Below are positions 27,991-39,181 of a DNA stretch of 62,108 nt, piece after piece. Both the position numbers and the translations under genes were made by a program. Numbering within the stretch: position 1 is the stretch's first letter; each line of letters begins with the position of its first letter. Source of the DNA: Acinetobacter nectaris CIP 110549 (lineage in GTDB: Bacteria; Pseudomonadota; Gammaproteobacteria; Pseudomonadales; Moraxellaceae); the NCBI RefSeq assembly GCF_000488215.1, contig NZ_KI530723.1, forward strand, positions 160,100 through 222,207, given 5' to 3'. A model generated the notes under the pieces. The model was not told the origin of the DNA and searched no databases. It worked only from the letters and a program-made list of their open reading frames with translations.

Positions 27991-28494
27991 TTAATCTTGA
28001 TAAACCAAGTTTGCTTTATCGATATTGTGACTATCGATATCTAATACTTGCTGTTTTTCCACTTCAACTTGAATCATTTCACTTTCAAGATCAACTGCTA
28101 CAAGCTTGGCTTGAAATTTACGACGATTATCTACAGCACTGATTAGACGCAGTGCAACTTGTTGGCCAATATACGCCTGCAGTTGAGATAATTCAAAGAA
28201 TGGACGATCCCATCCTGGAGATGAAACTTCTAATGAGAACTCACCTGAAATTGGATCATGAACATCTAAAATAGCACCAACTTGTTGTGTTACTCGAACA
28301 CAATCTTCAACACTAATACCTTGCTTCTCTTGAGCTTCATCATTAGTTGTATTTGTTGGTTTGTCAATGTAAATGCGCAGCATTGAGCGCTTGCCTTGAG
28401 GTAGGAATTCGATACCCCATAGATGAACATCACAAGCTTCTACCGCTGGGGCAATCATATCTTGTAATGCTTGGGTTTTATTTGATAGTTTCAT
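27991..28494 (-). CDS. rimP: Ribosome maturation factor RimP
   Basis: RimP is needed for 30S subunit assembly. The 167 residues include [20 protein letters not shown] and the signature [17 protein letters not shown]. It is the first protein gene of the rimP-nusA-infB-rbfA operon, downstream of the initiator tRNA genes as in E. coli (metY-rimP-nusA-infB). Confidence 0.94.
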   Translation of the reverse strand: MKLSNKTQALQDMIAPAVEACDVHLWGIEFLPQGKRSMLRIYIDKPTNTTNDEAQEKQGISVEDCVRVTQQVGAILDVHDPISGEFSLEVSSPGWDRPFFELSQLQAYIGQQVALRLISAVDNRRKFQAKLVAVDLESEMIQVEVEKQQVLDIDSHNIDKANLVYQD

Positions 28495-28602
28495 GTACTC
28501 TCGTCATTTTGTGCAATACAACAATCGGCCTTTGCCGACCAAACCTCTTGTAGTGAAGCATGTCTTTTTGACCAATTGATGTCGACACTACACGATAGCA
28601 AT

Positions 28603-28628
28603 AAAAAAGGGCGTAAATCCGCCCTTTA
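28603..28628 (-). terminator. Terminator/attenuator between initiator tRNAs and rimP
   Basis: Read on the minus strand, AAGGGCG and CGCCCTT pair around a 6-base loop, followed by a run of T. It sits about 70 bases after the second tRNA and 110 bases before rimP, so it would end tRNA transcripts or attenuate readthrough into the rimP operon. Confidence 0.8.
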
Positions 28629-28698
28629 TAACACAGAAAAGCTATAGCCCACTGTGCAAAAAGGCCCACCTATCTGTGAGCCCTCTTAGCAAGAATCT

Positions 28699-28775
<77 letters not shown>

Positions 28776-28856
28776 ATAGTTTGCAATAATATATCTAATT
28801 TAAGCGAGAAACTCAAGTTTAAATTAGCTTAATGAATTTGCAAGTTTCATTAAAAA

Positions 28857-28933
<77 letters not shown>

Positions 28934-28990
28934 ACAACATCTTACTTTCTGGTTTAAAGTAAGCACCAAGTAATCTACTTGATGGAGCGC

Positions 28991-29019
28991 ATTGTATAGA
29001 GCTAATCGCTTTAACGCAA
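28991..29019 (-). promoter_or_regulatory. Sigma-70 promoter of the initiator tRNA genes
   Basis: On the minus strand, TTGCGT and TACAAT are separated by 17 bases. The -10 is followed by a GC-rich stretch (GCGCTCC), the discriminator type associated with stringent control of stable RNA promoters. The start point would be near 28984. Confidence 0.75.
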
Positions 29020-29174
29020 GTCTTTTTATTCATTATTATAATAAGTATGACTAAGGTGCCACTTTTTAACCAATTTAGCTTTAATTTGGCTAAAATAGAT
29101 CAACTGTTCTCTTTTATGTGCATATTTACCCACAGCACAACCTGTTAAAAGATTATTTTTTCTAATATGGAATA

Positions 29175-29324
29175 TCCTTATTATGAATACATCAGCAACG
29201 GAAGGCGTACAGGATGTACCTAGACATGGATGTAAGCTGATAGATCATTGGATGATCGACACATTGGACGTTAACGAGGATGTTGACCTTAATAAACCCG
29301 AGCTTGCTCGGGTTTGTGTTTTTT
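29175..29324 (+). ncRNA. Candidate CsrA/RsmA-sequestering small RNA (RsmZ/CsrB-like)
   Basis: About 150 bases with GGA at 29200, 29212, 29228, 29250, 29266 and 29278 (a seventh at 29169). Several sit in hairpin loops: GTAC-AGGAT-GTAC (29207-29219, giving the exact CAGGATG of CsrB loops), GATCA-TTGGA-TGATC (29243-29257) and GTTAAC-GAGGAT-GTTGAC (29270-29287). It ends in a strong terminator. Possible -10 boxes are TAATAT (29163) or TATTAT (29179), so the 5' end is uncertain. CsrA binds ANGGA in loops; these sRNAs titrate it. No TGTAAG-N6-CTTACA GacA box was seen. Inferred from structure only. Confidence 0.7.
29294..29324 (+). terminator. Terminator of the candidate sRNA
   Basis: The perfect 9-bp stem AAACCCGAG/CTCGGGTTT with loop CTTG is followed by GTGTTTTTT. 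It is on the plus strand, with no protein gene ahead of it for over 5 kb, so it marks the end of a non-coding transcript. Confidence 0.9.
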
Positions 29325-29489
29325 AATTCAAATAGTTTTATCTCTATAACTATAAAAATATTTTAAAATATACGTTATCAAGTAAGTTCCTCCGCTAAAT
29401 ATAGCTTTTATCTAATAATATAATACCTATATTTCATAAAGTAGAGAAAATCAAAATAAACAATAACTATAAAGTTAATTCATATAGTT

Positions 29490-29517
29490 AAAGAATGCAC
29501 CCAAGGGTGCATTCTTT
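29490..29517 (-). terminator. Terminator of the pilin gene
   Basis: The 13-bp perfect stem AAAGAATGCACCC/GGGTGCATTCTTT with a 2-base spacer (so a 4-6 base loop in practice) starts 12 bases after the pilin stop codon. Confidence 0.85.
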
Positions 29518-29528
29518 AATTTAGTAAA

Positions 29529-30029
29529 TTAAGGTGATGTTAAAGTAGCTTTATACTGACATGAACTTCCAACAAACTTCTGATCAACATTAGACTCACA
29601 AGTCCAAGTTCCACTTGCATCACGATGCCACTGAACTTGCTTACCATTAATACCAGGATTTCCAGTAGTAAAAGATAAAACAATATTTCCTGAACCATTT
29701 GAACCTTGAGCTAACGAGATATTTCCAAATGTTGGATTAACAATACCTAAATCAGTAGTTCTTTGACCAACAACCGCCGCTGTATAACCGGTTTGACCAG
29801 GTGTACCTGATGCAGCTACTGGTGCTGTTGATCCATCAGGGAATTTACCATTGTCCATCACAAAAGATTCAAGTCCTGTTTTATTAGCTGCAACCGTTTG
29901 AACAGCTGCAGCAACATTTGAACGACCAACATAATTTTGATATTGCGGAATTGCTATCGCAGCCAAAATACCAATAATCGCAACAACGATCATTAATTCA
30001 ATAAGAGTGAAACCCTTTTGAGCATTCAT
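29529..30029 (-). CDS. pilA: Type IV major pilin-like protein (PilA)
   Basis: This is a type IVa pilin of 166 residues. The short leader MNAQKG is cleaved before Phe7 by prepilin peptidase, followed by [20 protein letters not shown] with Glu5 of the mature protein. The C-terminal cysteine pair ([14 protein letters not shown]) forms the expected disulfide loop. In Acinetobacter such pilins serve twitching and DNA uptake; A. baylyi ComP is a related pilin, so either a major pilin or ComP-like role is possible. It is monocistronic, with a sigma-54 promoter and its own terminator. Confidence 0.9.
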   Translation of the reverse strand: MNAQKGFTLIELMIVVAIIGILAAIAIPQYQNYVGRSNVAAAVQTVAANKTGLESFVMDNGKFPDGSTAPVAASGTPGQTGYTAAVVGQRTTDLGIVNPTFGNISLAQGSNGSGNIVLSFTTGNPGINGKQVQWHRDASGTWTCESNVDQKFVGSSCQYKATLTSP

Positions 30030-30106
30030 AAATTTTACCCCAATGTGTTTATAAGATTGTAAACCTGTGTACTTACATTAACAGATTTACCTAACAATTA
30101 TATTAC

Positions 30107-30122
30107 AGCAACTACTGTGCCA
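30107..30122 (-). promoter_or_regulatory. Sigma-54 promoter of pilA
   Basis: Minus-strand TGGCAC-N5-TTGCT is a perfect match to the -24/-12 consensus. Transcription should start near 30095, about 66 bases before the pilA ATG. Sigma-54 with PilR control is the norm for pilA in Pseudomonas. Confidence 0.88.
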
Positions 30123-30205
30123 AATCTATTTTAATATAATTTTCACTTATTTAACTATTCCCTCGTATTTTTTTTACAAAAAAATCTACAGGCAATGTAA
30201 AAAAT

Positions 30206-30242
30206 ATGACATTTTTTGTCATAAAAATACAACCAATGACAT
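30206..30242. promoter_or_regulatory. Candidate activator (PilR) sites upstream of pilA
   Basis: An ATGACA-N5-TGTCAT palindrome (30206-30222) and a third ATGACAT copy (30236-30242) lie about 85-120 bases upstream of the sigma-54 promoter, where an enhancer-binding protein would act. PilR in Pseudomonas recognises TGTC-containing repeats; the match here is an inference. Confidence 0.55.
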
Positions 30243-30354
30243 ATTTTATAAAATAACACCTGAGTCTCTATAATTACCTCTTAAATATTCTATTTTATAT
30301 TTTTCAAGAATTTTCCACTAAATTTCAAAATTCTCTTTTTCACTTAATATTCAT

Positions 30355-30386
30355 AAAAAAACCGAGTAATCTCACTCGGTTTTTTA
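30355..30386. terminator. Terminator after gltD
   Basis: A stem ACCGAGT/ACTCGGT extended by A- and T-runs lies 8 bases after the gltD stop codon. It works in both directions by sequence; only gltD needs it. Confidence 0.9.
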
Positions 30387-30393
30387 TTTTTTA

Positions 30394-31845
<1,452 letters not shown>

Positions 31846-31891
31846 TCAACACCATTCACACCTACCTATTCATTTCACATAAAGGCCTAAT

Positions 31892-34800
31892 TTATTGCGG
31901 ATCTGCTTGGGTTGTTTTAAGCAAGGTCAGTAAATTCGCAGCTTTGGGTTTAACTAACCAGAATTTACGACTATAAAAATCAAATTCATTGCGAATCTTA
32001 TAAGCCCAAGCACTTCCAGTTTCTTGAATATGCTCATCAAGAATTCGTAATAAGTTTTCTTGATGCTCTTCCATAGATTCTGTAGAAATACGTGTTAAAT
32101 CAATCAGTTCATGGTTATAACGATCGACAAAATCATTTTCCAAGTCAAGTACATAGGCAAAACCACCCGTCATACCCGCACCGAAGTTATGCCCCACTTT
32201 GCCAAGAACAGTGACAATACCGCCTGTCATATATTCACAGCAGTGGTTACCTGCGCCTTCAATGACAGCAAAAGCACCCGAGTTTCTCACTGCAAAACGC
32301 TCTCCTGCTGTACCCGCAGCAAAAACCTTACCGCCTGTTGCACCATAGAGGCAGGTATTACCAATAATTGCCGTTTCTTGGCTTTGGAACTGAGAACCTT
32401 TTGGTGGGAATATAGAAATTCGACCACCTGCCATGCCTTTACCAACATAGTCATTGGCATCGCCTTCTAACTTAATATGTAAACCACCTGCATTCCATAC
32501 ACCAAGTGATTGTCCTGCTGTACCTTTTAAGTTAACAACAACAGGCGTTTTTTCCATATTTAAATTGCCATGACGGCGTGCTATCTCACCTGAAAGACGC
32601 GCACCAATAGAGCGGTCACAGTTACCCACTTTAAATGCATATTCACCACCTGAGCTACTTTCAATTGCAGGCAAAATTTCAGAAACCATTTTCTCTGCAA
32701 GTATGCCTTTATCAAACGGTGCATTTCCCTCTACTTGGCAATACTGTGCTTTTCCTTCTGCAAAAGCATGTGATTGTAAAAGTGGTGAAAGGTCTAAATG
32801 TGCATGCTTTTGAGTTTCACCCGGAAGGACTTCAAGTAAATCTACACGTCCAATTAAGTCTTTTAGTGAGCTTACCCCTAGTGCAGCAAGCCACTCTCTC
32901 GTTTCTTCTGCAATAAATTGGAAGAAGTTAATGAGCATTTCAGGTTCACCAATGTAATGCTCTTTACGCAAGCCTTCTTGCTGCGTTGCAACACCGGTAG
33001 CACAGTTATTCAAGTGGCAAATACGTAGATACTTACATCCTAAAGCAATCATTGGCGTTGAACCGAAACCAAAACTTTCTGCACCTAAAATGGCTGCTTT
33101 TACAACATCTAAACCAGTTTTCAAGCCACCATCAGTTTGCACACGGACTTTGCCACGCAAGTCATTTACACGTAGTGCTTGATGCGCTTCTGCGAGTCCT
33201 AGTTCCCATGGAGAACCTGCATGATGAATAGATGAAAGTGGAGAGGCTGCCGTACCACCGTCATAACCTGAAATGGTAATAAAGTCGGCATAGGCTTTTG
33301 CTACACCTGCTGCGATTGTGCCGACACCCGGCTCAGATACCAATTTCACAGACACCATTGCTTTTGGATTAACTTGTTTTAAGTCAAAAATAAGCTGCGA
33401 TAAATCTTCGATTGAATAAATATCATGGTGCGGTGGTGGTGAAATAAGTGTTACACCCGGTACCGCATAACGTAACCGCGCAATCAAGCCATTAACCTTA
33501 CCACCCGGTAGCTGTCCACCCTCACCCGGTTTTGCACCTTGTGCAACCTTAATTTGTAGCACTTCAGCAGAGACCAAGTACTCAGGTGTAACCCCAAAAC
33601 GCCCTGAAGCAATTTGCTTAATTTTAGAGTTTTTAATCGTGCCATAACGTGCAGGATCTTCACCGCCCTCACCTGAGTTAGAGCGCCCTCCCATCGTATT
33701 CATCGCAATTGCGATGGCTTCATGTGCTTCTGGCGATAATGCACCAATAGACATACCTGCCGAGTCAAATCTTGGTAGAATCGCTGTTATTGGTTCAACA
33801 TTTTCTAAGGCAATTGAATTGTCTGTTTTGAGTTTTAATAAATCTCGAATCGTTGCAATTGGTCTTGTATTTACAAGCTCTGCATATGCTTTAAAGTCTG
33901 CATAGTCACCCGAACGAACTGCTTTATGTAGCGAGTTAATTACTTCTGGGTTGAAGGCATGGTATTCCTTACCAAACACAAACTTGAGCATTCCACCTTG
34001 ATCAATGGGTTGACGATGTTTCCATGCCAAAGTAGCAAGTTTCTTTTGATCTTCTTCTAGATCTGCAAATGTTGCTCCCTGAATACGACTTGCAACACCC
34101 TTAAAACACAGATCGACCACTTCACTCGACAAACCAACAGCTTCAAACAATTGCCCACCACGATATGATGCAACTGTTGAAATACCCATTTTAGATAAGA
34201 CTTTGAGTAAACCTTTATCTATGCCCTTTCTGAAGTTGTTCTGCGCTTGAGTTGGATCACCAAGTAATTCGCCCTTAGCCACAAGATCATGAATCACATC
34301 GTATGCTAAATAAGGGTAAATTGCGGTTGCACCAAACCCTAAAATCACAGCAAACTGATGTGGGTCACGTGCTAAAGCAGTTTCAACAATAATATTTGCA
34401 TCTGCTCTCAATCCTGTTTGAATCAAGTAATGGTGTACTGCACCTGTAATCAGCACAGCATTGGCAGGTAAATAACCTTCTTTTATTTTTTTATCTGAAA
34501 GAATAAGTACCGTTTTTCCATCACGAATCGCCTGTGCAGATTCTTCACAAATGCGTGTTATTGCCTGCTGTAGCCCTTCACTTATTTCATAGTTCAGATC
34601 AATTTCTGAAATTTCATAACCTGTACGACCCAATGTACGCAGTTGATGCATTTTAGAGTTGGAGAGAACTGGACTCGAAATAATGAGACGGTCAGCATGT
34701 TCAGGGCCTTGCTCAAATACACTTTGCTCACGCCCAAGACACGTCTCTAAAGACATGACAATAGATTCACGTAAAGGATCTATTGGCGGATTGGTCACTT

Positions 34801-36373
34801 GCGCAAATTGTTGTCTAAAGTAGTCAGAAACATGGCGTACTTGTTTAGATAGTACAGCCATTGGGGTGTCATCACCCATAGACCCAACTGACTCTTGACC
34901 ATTTTCAGCAATTGGTCTGAGCACCTGATCACGTTCTTCAAACGTCACCATAAACATTTTTTGTGCAGCTTTGAGTTGATCACCTGTCAAACCTTTATCT
35001 GCCAAATGCTCTTCTAACTGTGGGCTCACTTGTAAACGAAAAGCATTTTCACGTAACCACTGACGATATGGACGCATGCGTTTTAAATGATTGTTTACAT
35101 CTGCGGTATCTAACATTTTACCTGTAAGCGTATCTATCACGAGCATTTCACCCGGACCAACACGTCCTTTAGATATCACATCCTCAGATTTGTAATCCCA
35201 AACACCAATTTCAGAAGCTAGTGTAATATAACCATTTTTGGTAATGACCCAACGTGCAGGACGCAGACCATTACGATCAAGCATACAAATTGCATGGCGA
35301 CCGTCTTGAATTACAAGACCTGCAGGGCCATCCCATGCTTCCATATGTTTAGAGTTAAATTCATAAAAGGCACGCAAATCTGCATCTAAGTTTTCAACAT
35401 TCTGCCATGCAGGTGGTACAAGCATGCGTAACGCACGGAATAAATCCATACCACCGCCCACAAGAATTTCAAGCATATTATCTAAGCTTGAAGAGTCTGA
35501 ACCTGTACGGTTTATAATTGGATTAAGTTCTGTTAAGCCCGGCAAAAGCGCATTTTTTAGTTTTGGCGTACGAGCAGCAGCCCAATTGCGGTTTGCAGTA
35601 ATGGTATTAATTTCACCATTGTGTGCTAAATAACGGAAAGGCTGTGCAAGAGGCCAACGTGGTAACGTATTGGTAGAAAAACGTTGATGGAAAACTACAA
35701 TATGTGACTCAAGTGCAGGATTGGCAAGATCGGTATAAAAGTCTGCAATTGCCTCTGGCATCATTAAGCCTTTATAGCTAATGACTGTCGAGCACAAGGT
35801 AGTAATATAAAAATCAGGATCGTGTTGTTGTTTTTGTTCTGCACGACGGCGTGCTAAAAATAATTTACGGTTAAACTCAACTTCTGTCACACCCATTGGG
35901 CAATTCACAAAAACTTGTTCAAAATGAGGAAGAGACTGTAAAGCAATTTCGCCCAATGCATCATTATTGGTTGGGACAATACGCCACCCAATGACACGCA
36001 ATCCCTCAGCTTCAATTTCTTTTTTTAGTACATCTTTTGCAAGCTGTGCTTTATCATGATCTAAGCTTAGAAAGACAGTCCCTACAGCAAACACTTCACT
36101 GAGTGTAATATCACTAATTTTTGGCGCTTCTTGTCTAAAAAATGCTTTTGGCATCGCAAGTAGCAAACCACATCCATCTCCCGTTTTGCCGTCTGCGGCA
36201 ATCCCTCCTCGATGGGTCATACAGCTTAGACTATGAATAGCTGTTTTGACTAAGTCGTGACTTTCATTGCCCTCCATATGGGCAATTAAGCCGAAACCAC
36301 AATTATCCTTAAACTCATCTGGTTGATATAAACCTTGAGCGGGAGCTACTGTTTTTAGCGATGGCATGTGCAT
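31892..36373 (-). CDS. gltB: Glutamate synthase large (alpha) subunit
   Basis: GltB converts glutamine and 2-oxoglutarate to two glutamates, the GOGAT step of ammonium assimilation. The 1493 residues include an N-terminal amidotransferase domain whose nucleophile Cys25 (KDNCGFG) is exposed by removal of a propeptide. A central domain, the FMN/3Fe-4S synthase domain ([16 protein letters not shown] [17 protein letters not shown], and [13 protein letters not shown]) and a C-terminal GXGXG beta-helix ([12 protein letters not shown]) follow. It is preceded by a sigma-54 promoter in a cluster of GTGCA sites. Confidence 0.97.
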   Translation of the reverse strand: MHMPSLKTVAPAQGLYQPDEFKDNCGFGLIAHMEGNESHDLVKTAIHSLSCMTHRGGIAADGKTGDGCGLLLAMPKAFFRQEAPKISDITLSEVFAVGTVFLSLDHDKAQLAKDVLKKEIEAEGLRVIGWRIVPTNNDALGEIALQSLPHFEQVFVNCPMGVTEVEFNRKLFLARRRAEQKQQHDPDFYITTLCSTVISYKGLMMPEAIADFYTDLANPALESHIVVFHQRFSTNTLPRWPLAQPFRYLAHNGEINTITANRNWAAARTPKLKNALLPGLTELNPIINRTGSDSSSLDNMLEILVGGGMDLFRALRMLVPPAWQNVENLDADLRAFYEFNSKHMEAWDGPAGLVIQDGRHAICMLDRNGLRPARWVITKNGYITLASEIGVWDYKSEDVISKGRVGPGEMLVIDTLTGKMLDTADVNNHLKRMRPYRQWLRENAFRLQVSPQLEEHLADKGLTGDQLKAAQKMFMVTFEERDQVLRPIAENGQESVGSMGDDTPMAVLSKQVRHVSDYFRQQFAQVTNPPIDPLRESIVMSLETCLGREQSVFEQGPEHADRLIISSPVLSNSKMHQLRTLGRTGYEISEIDLNYEISEGLQQAITRICEESAQAIRDGKTVLILSDKKIKEGYLPANAVLITGAVHHYLIQTGLRADANIIVETALARDPHQFAVILGFGATAIYPYLAYDVIHDLVAKGELLGDPTQAQNNFRKGIDKGLLKVLSKMGISTVASYRGGQLFEAVGLSSEVVDLCFKGVASRIQGATFADLEEDQKKLATLAWKHRQPIDQGGMLKFVFGKEYHAFNPEVINSLHKAVRSGDYADFKAYAELVNTRPIATIRDLLKLKTDNSIALENVEPITAILPRFDSAGMSIGALSPEAHEAIAIAMNTMGGRSNSGEGGEDPARYGTIKNSKIKQIASGRFGVTPEYLVSAEVLQIKVAQGAKPGEGGQLPGGKVNGLIARLRYAVPGVTLISPPPHHDIYSIEDLSQLIFDLKQVNPKAMVSVKLVSEPGVGTIAAGVAKAYADFITISGYDGGTAASPLSSIHHAGSPWELGLAEAHQALRVNDLRGKVRVQTDGGLKTGLDVVKAAILGAESFGFGSTPMIALGCKYLRICHLNNCATGVATQQEGLRKEHYIGEPEMLINFFQFIAEETREWLAALGVSSLKDLIGRVDLLEVLPGETQKHAHLDLSPLLQSHAFAEGKAQYCQVEGNAPFDKGILAEKMVSEILPAIESSSGGEYAFKVGNCDRSIGARLSGEIARRHGNLNMEKTPVVVNLKGTAGQSLGVWNAGGLHIKLEGDANDYVGKGMAGGRISIFPPKGSQFQSQETAIIGNTCLYGATGGKVFAAGTAGERFAVRNSGAFAVIEGAGNHCCEYMTGGIVTVLGKVGHNFGAGMTGGFAYVLDLENDFVDRYNHELIDLTRISTESMEEHQENLLRILDEHIQETGSAWAYKIRNEFDFYSRKFWLVKPKAANLLTLLKTTQADPQ

Positions 36374-36764
36374 AGCGTACCCTTCTTTAATTGATGCTCC
36401 TAAATGAGCGACACACAGTAAATTTTCTTTATAACTTTATTGCGATACCTTTTAGAAATAAATTAGACTTTCCTATAGCAGCTTACTGATCATTTCTGCC
36501 TCTTTATATGCACACTTTTAATGCACTAAAGAGTCTAAAGTTACTTAGTTTGATAAGATTTGCGCTAAAACAAAGAATAATAGTGCAATCTATGCACCAA
36601 TATATGCAAAATAAGTGCCAAATTAATGAAAAAAATAAAGCAAGTAAAAATCTCATTTTTTTAATTTTAAGAAATCTATGACCTATTTTTTTGCACCATA
36701 ATGAATTTTAAGCGATAAAGTTGCGTAAATTATGTATCAATATAGTGCACAATTAAGATTTAAA
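36374..36764. promoter_or_regulatory. gltB upstream control region
   Basis: The 391 AT-rich bases hold a perfect sigma-54 promoter (36606-36620, minus) and six GTGCA/TGCAC loci: 36509, 36522, 36583, 36593, 36692 and 36745. TGCACCA occurs at 36593 and 36692, resembling the NtrC half-site. No small gene is seen; the SPOR-domain gene ends at 36765 without a clear terminator. Confidence 0.65.
36606..36620 (-). promoter_or_regulatory. Sigma-54 promoter upstream of gltB
   Basis: Minus-strand TGGCAC-TTATT-TTGC is a full consensus match, followed by A. Start of transcription would be near 36594, leaving a leader of roughly 220 bases before gltB. Confidence 0.72.
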
Positions 36765-37493
36765 TTAGTTTATTGTTACTTTAGGTGTAGATACCGCAGG
36801 CTCAATTGTACGATCTAATACATCTGTAGTTGTTTGAATAGGATTTGGTAAACTCGTTGTTCTTGGTACTGGTGCATTTGTTAAATTTATTTCATATAAC
36901 TTACTATCAGAAGACAATTCATCTGTTCCCATATCATTCACTTGACGTGAATAACTCGACAAAGGCTTTACAACAGGATGTAAAGATTTTGGTAACCCAA
37001 GATTCAAGTTTTGTAACCCTCGATCTGCCTGAGGCTCATTAGGATATAAACCATAATCTAAGACATATTGATCAGGTTGATTCTCATTAGATAGCCTGAA
37101 ATAAATAAATTTATCTCTATCAGCTCTCTGCTTTAGAAAGTCCCGAATAACTTCTTCCTTTCCTACCGTAAGTATTTCAAGCGTAAAGCCATAAGGGTTT
37201 CTTTGAATAAACTTTGTCCCTCTAAATTCAGCCTCATGCGTGCCTGAGCTAATTGCTCGTGTTGTCTGTTGCAAAGGCTTCACATCATCGTCAAGTACGC
37301 CCAAATTGGTCATTGCTGAAACCCTTTCAGCTTGAAATTGTGGATGTACGTCTTCTTGCTCAATGTCTTTTTCTGTATTGGGAAGCGCTTTTGTGGTTAA
37401 ACTTAAAAATAAAGCAGCAAATAAACAACCAATACCAACGATTAATGATACCCATGGTAAAAACTGAGATTGTTGTTTTTGCTGCTGAGACAT
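36765..37493 (-). CDS. SPOR-domain membrane protein (DamX position)
   Basis: The 242-residue protein has one N-terminal membrane helix (WVSLIVGIGCLFAALFLSL, about 14-32) and a periplasmic region. Residues about 100-165 (YGFTLEILTVGKEEVIRDFL, and QYVLDYGLYPNEPQADRGLQ) fit the SPOR fold that binds denuded septal peptidoglycan. A low-complexity tail follows. The position directly after aroB parallels aroK-aroB-damX of E. coli, so it may act in division. SPOR sequences diverge strongly, and I rely partly on context. Confidence 0.7.
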   Translation of the reverse strand: MSQQQKQQSQFLPWVSLIVGIGCLFAALFLSLTTKALPNTEKDIEQEDVHPQFQAERVSAMTNLGVLDDDVKPLQQTTRAISSGTHEAEFRGTKFIQRNPYGFTLEILTVGKEEVIRDFLKQRADRDKFIYFRLSNENQPDQYVLDYGLYPNEPQADRGLQNLNLGLPKSLHPVVKPLSSYSRQVNDMGTDELSSDSKLYEINLTNAPVPRTTSLPNPIQTTTDVLDRTIEPAVSTPKVTIN

Positions 37494-37495
37494 TA

Positions 37496-38584
37496 TTATT
37501 CACCTTTTTTTTGATTATTCAGAATGGCCTGTTTCATATAATCTACATTAAATTCTTCAGTAATGACTGCATGACCCAATTTTTTCATCAGAATAAGTCT
37601 AATTTTACCATCAAGTACTTTTTTATCATGTGACATATAAGAGAGAAACTCATCTAATGGTATTTCAGGGCAATAAATAGGTAGGTTTGCTTGCTGAATA
37701 ATATGCTTAACACGTGCTAGGTCTTCAGTTGAAATCCACCCCATTAAATGTGACAGTTCAGCAGCCATAACCATACCTACAGCAACAGCTTCACCATGCA
37801 GCCATGTACCATAGCCGAGATAAGACTCAATTGCATGACCAAAAGTATGCCCTAGATTTAACAGTGCTCTTTCACCTTTTTCATGCTCATCATTTGCCAC
37901 AATACGTGCTTTATGCGCACAAGAACGGTATACCGCTTCTGCCAAAGCCTGCTCATCACCCGCCACAAGTTTTGGCATATTGCCTTCAAGCCATGCTAGA
38001 AACTCAATATCGCCCAACAGTGCATACTTAATAATTTCAGAAAGACCAGCAGAAAGCTCACGTGGTGGCAAAGTTGATAGTTGATTCATATCAGCAAAAA
38101 CAACAGATGGTTGTTTAAATGCACCTATCATATTTTTACCAAGCGGATGGTTAATGCCCGTCTTTCCACCCACACTTGAGTCAACTTGAGATAGCAGTGT
38201 TGTTGGAACCTGTATAAAGTTTACACCTCGCTGAAAACTTGCCGCAGCAAAACCAGCCATATCACCAATAACACCACCGCCCAATGCAAGCACTGTACAG
38301 TCACGATTAAACCCTGATGCCAATAAAGCATCAAAAATTAAGTTTAGATTTTCAATATTTTTAAATTTCTCACCATCACGTAAAATGCACTGCGCTGTCA
38401 CTTTATCTAAGGCAGTTAAAGCTTTTTTATAAGTTTCTAGATATAAAGGTGCAACCGTATCATTTGTTACAATCATCACTTGCTTACCTTGAATATAAGG
38501 CTTTAACAAATGTTGAATATCTAAATGGCTCCCAATGAAAATAGGATAACGGCGATCGCCAAGTTCAACATGTAATGTTTGCAT
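37496..38584 (-). CDS. aroB: 3-dehydroquinate synthase
   Basis: This NAD-dependent enzyme makes 3-dehydroquinate from DAHP in the shikimate pathway. The 362 residues include [38 protein letters not shown] and [13 protein letters not shown] with its zinc histidines. ATG 38584 (MQTLHVELG) matches the usual N-terminus; an upstream TTG at 38602 is less likely. Between aroK and the SPOR gene in one operon. Confidence 0.95.
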   Translation of the reverse strand: MQTLHVELGDRRYPIFIGSHLDIQHLLKPYIQGKQVMIVTNDTVAPLYLETYKKALTALDKVTAQCILRDGEKFKNIENLNLIFDALLASGFNRDCTVLALGGGVIGDMAGFAAASFQRGVNFIQVPTTLLSQVDSSVGGKTGINHPLGKNMIGAFKQPSVVFADMNQLSTLPPRELSAGLSEIIKYALLGDIEFLAWLEGNMPKLVAGDEQALAEAVYRSCAHKARIVANDEHEKGERALLNLGHTFGHAIESYLGYGTWLHGEAVAVGMVMAAELSHLMGWISTEDLARVKHIIQQANLPIYCPEIPLDEFLSYMSHDKKVLDGKIRLILMKKLGHAVITEEFNVDYMKQAILNNQKKGE

Positions 38585-38614
38585 AAATTTCAACCAGTGC
38601 AAAAGTTAGATAAA

Positions 38615-39145
38615 TTATTTTAGAATATCATCAAGAATTTGATATGCTAAATCTCGCGCAGCGCCACTGTGTGTATCCACAACAAAGTGTGCAACTTCCC
38701 TATATAAAGGATCTCGTATAGAAAGAAGATCCTGTAATTTTTGTTCAGGGTTTTCAACTTGCAATAATGGACGGTTTTTGTCTCTATAGGTTCGCTGTAG
38801 TTGAATTTCTACAGGTGCAAATAGATAAATAACAATTCCGCGTTGCTTCAATACATTTCTATTAATCAGCTGCGTTACTGCACCACCACCTGTCGCAAGT
38901 ACAATCTGCTTACGTTTTGTTAATTCTTTTAATACGCATGTTTCACGCTGACGAAAACCATTTTCGCCTTCTTTGTCAAAAATCCAAGGAATGGAGGCAC
39001 CTGTTTTTCTTTCTATTTCATGGTCACTGTCTATAAACTCTCTCCCGAGAATTTCAGCCAAATGACGACCCACAGTTGTTTTCCCAGCCCCCATGGGCCC
39101 TACCAAATATATATTTGGTAGGGTAGTTATTGCTTTTTTTGGCAA
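38615..39145 (-). CDS. aroK: Shikimate kinase
   Basis: Phosphorylates shikimate. The 176 residues have the P-loop GPMGAGKTTVGR, the DSDHEIE and FRQRE shikimate-binding motifs, and a GGGAV loop. The only start that keeps the P-loop region is a TTG at 39145, with AGGTGG a few bases upstream. It lies 36 bases after pilQ, the arrangement seen in many gammaproteobacteria. Confidence 0.94.
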   Translation of the reverse strand: MPKKAITTLPNIYLVGPMGAGKTTVGRHLAEILGREFIDSDHEIERKTGASIPWIFDKEGENGFRQRETCVLKELTKRKQIVLATGGGAVTQLINRNVLKQRGIVIYLFAPVEIQLQRTYRDKNRPLLQVENPEQKLQDLLSIRDPLYREVAHFVVDTHSGAARDLAYQILDDILK

Positions 39146-39181
39146 GGAGCCACCTATTTCATTACATCAATTAAGCTTATA

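Larger units (their letters stand above)
28934..29528. other. Interval between the initiator tRNAs and the pilin gene
   Basis: The 595 bases hold the tRNA promoter (minus), the candidate CsrA-binding sRNA with its terminator (plus, about 29175-29324), an inverted repeat TTTAGC-N9-GCTAAA at 29074-29094 that may serve the sRNA promoter, and the pilin terminator (minus). No protein gene is supported. Confidence 0.65.

Noticed and set aside
28941..28963. CTTACTTT/AAAGTAAG palindrome as a GacA box for the sRNA
   Set aside because: The arms are in the opposite order to TGTAAG-N6-CTTACA, and the site lies in the leader of the divergent tRNA transcript more than 200 bases from the sRNA start.
29055..29070. 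TGGCAC on the minus strand as another sigma-54 promoter
   Set aside because: The -12 element is TCATA rather than TTGCA, so the GC dinucleotide is missing.
29183..29323. A 46-codon open frame starting MNTSATEGVQDV
   Set aside because: It has no clear ribosome binding site, overlaps the GGA hairpins and runs through the terminator stem; the RNA structure explains the sequence better.
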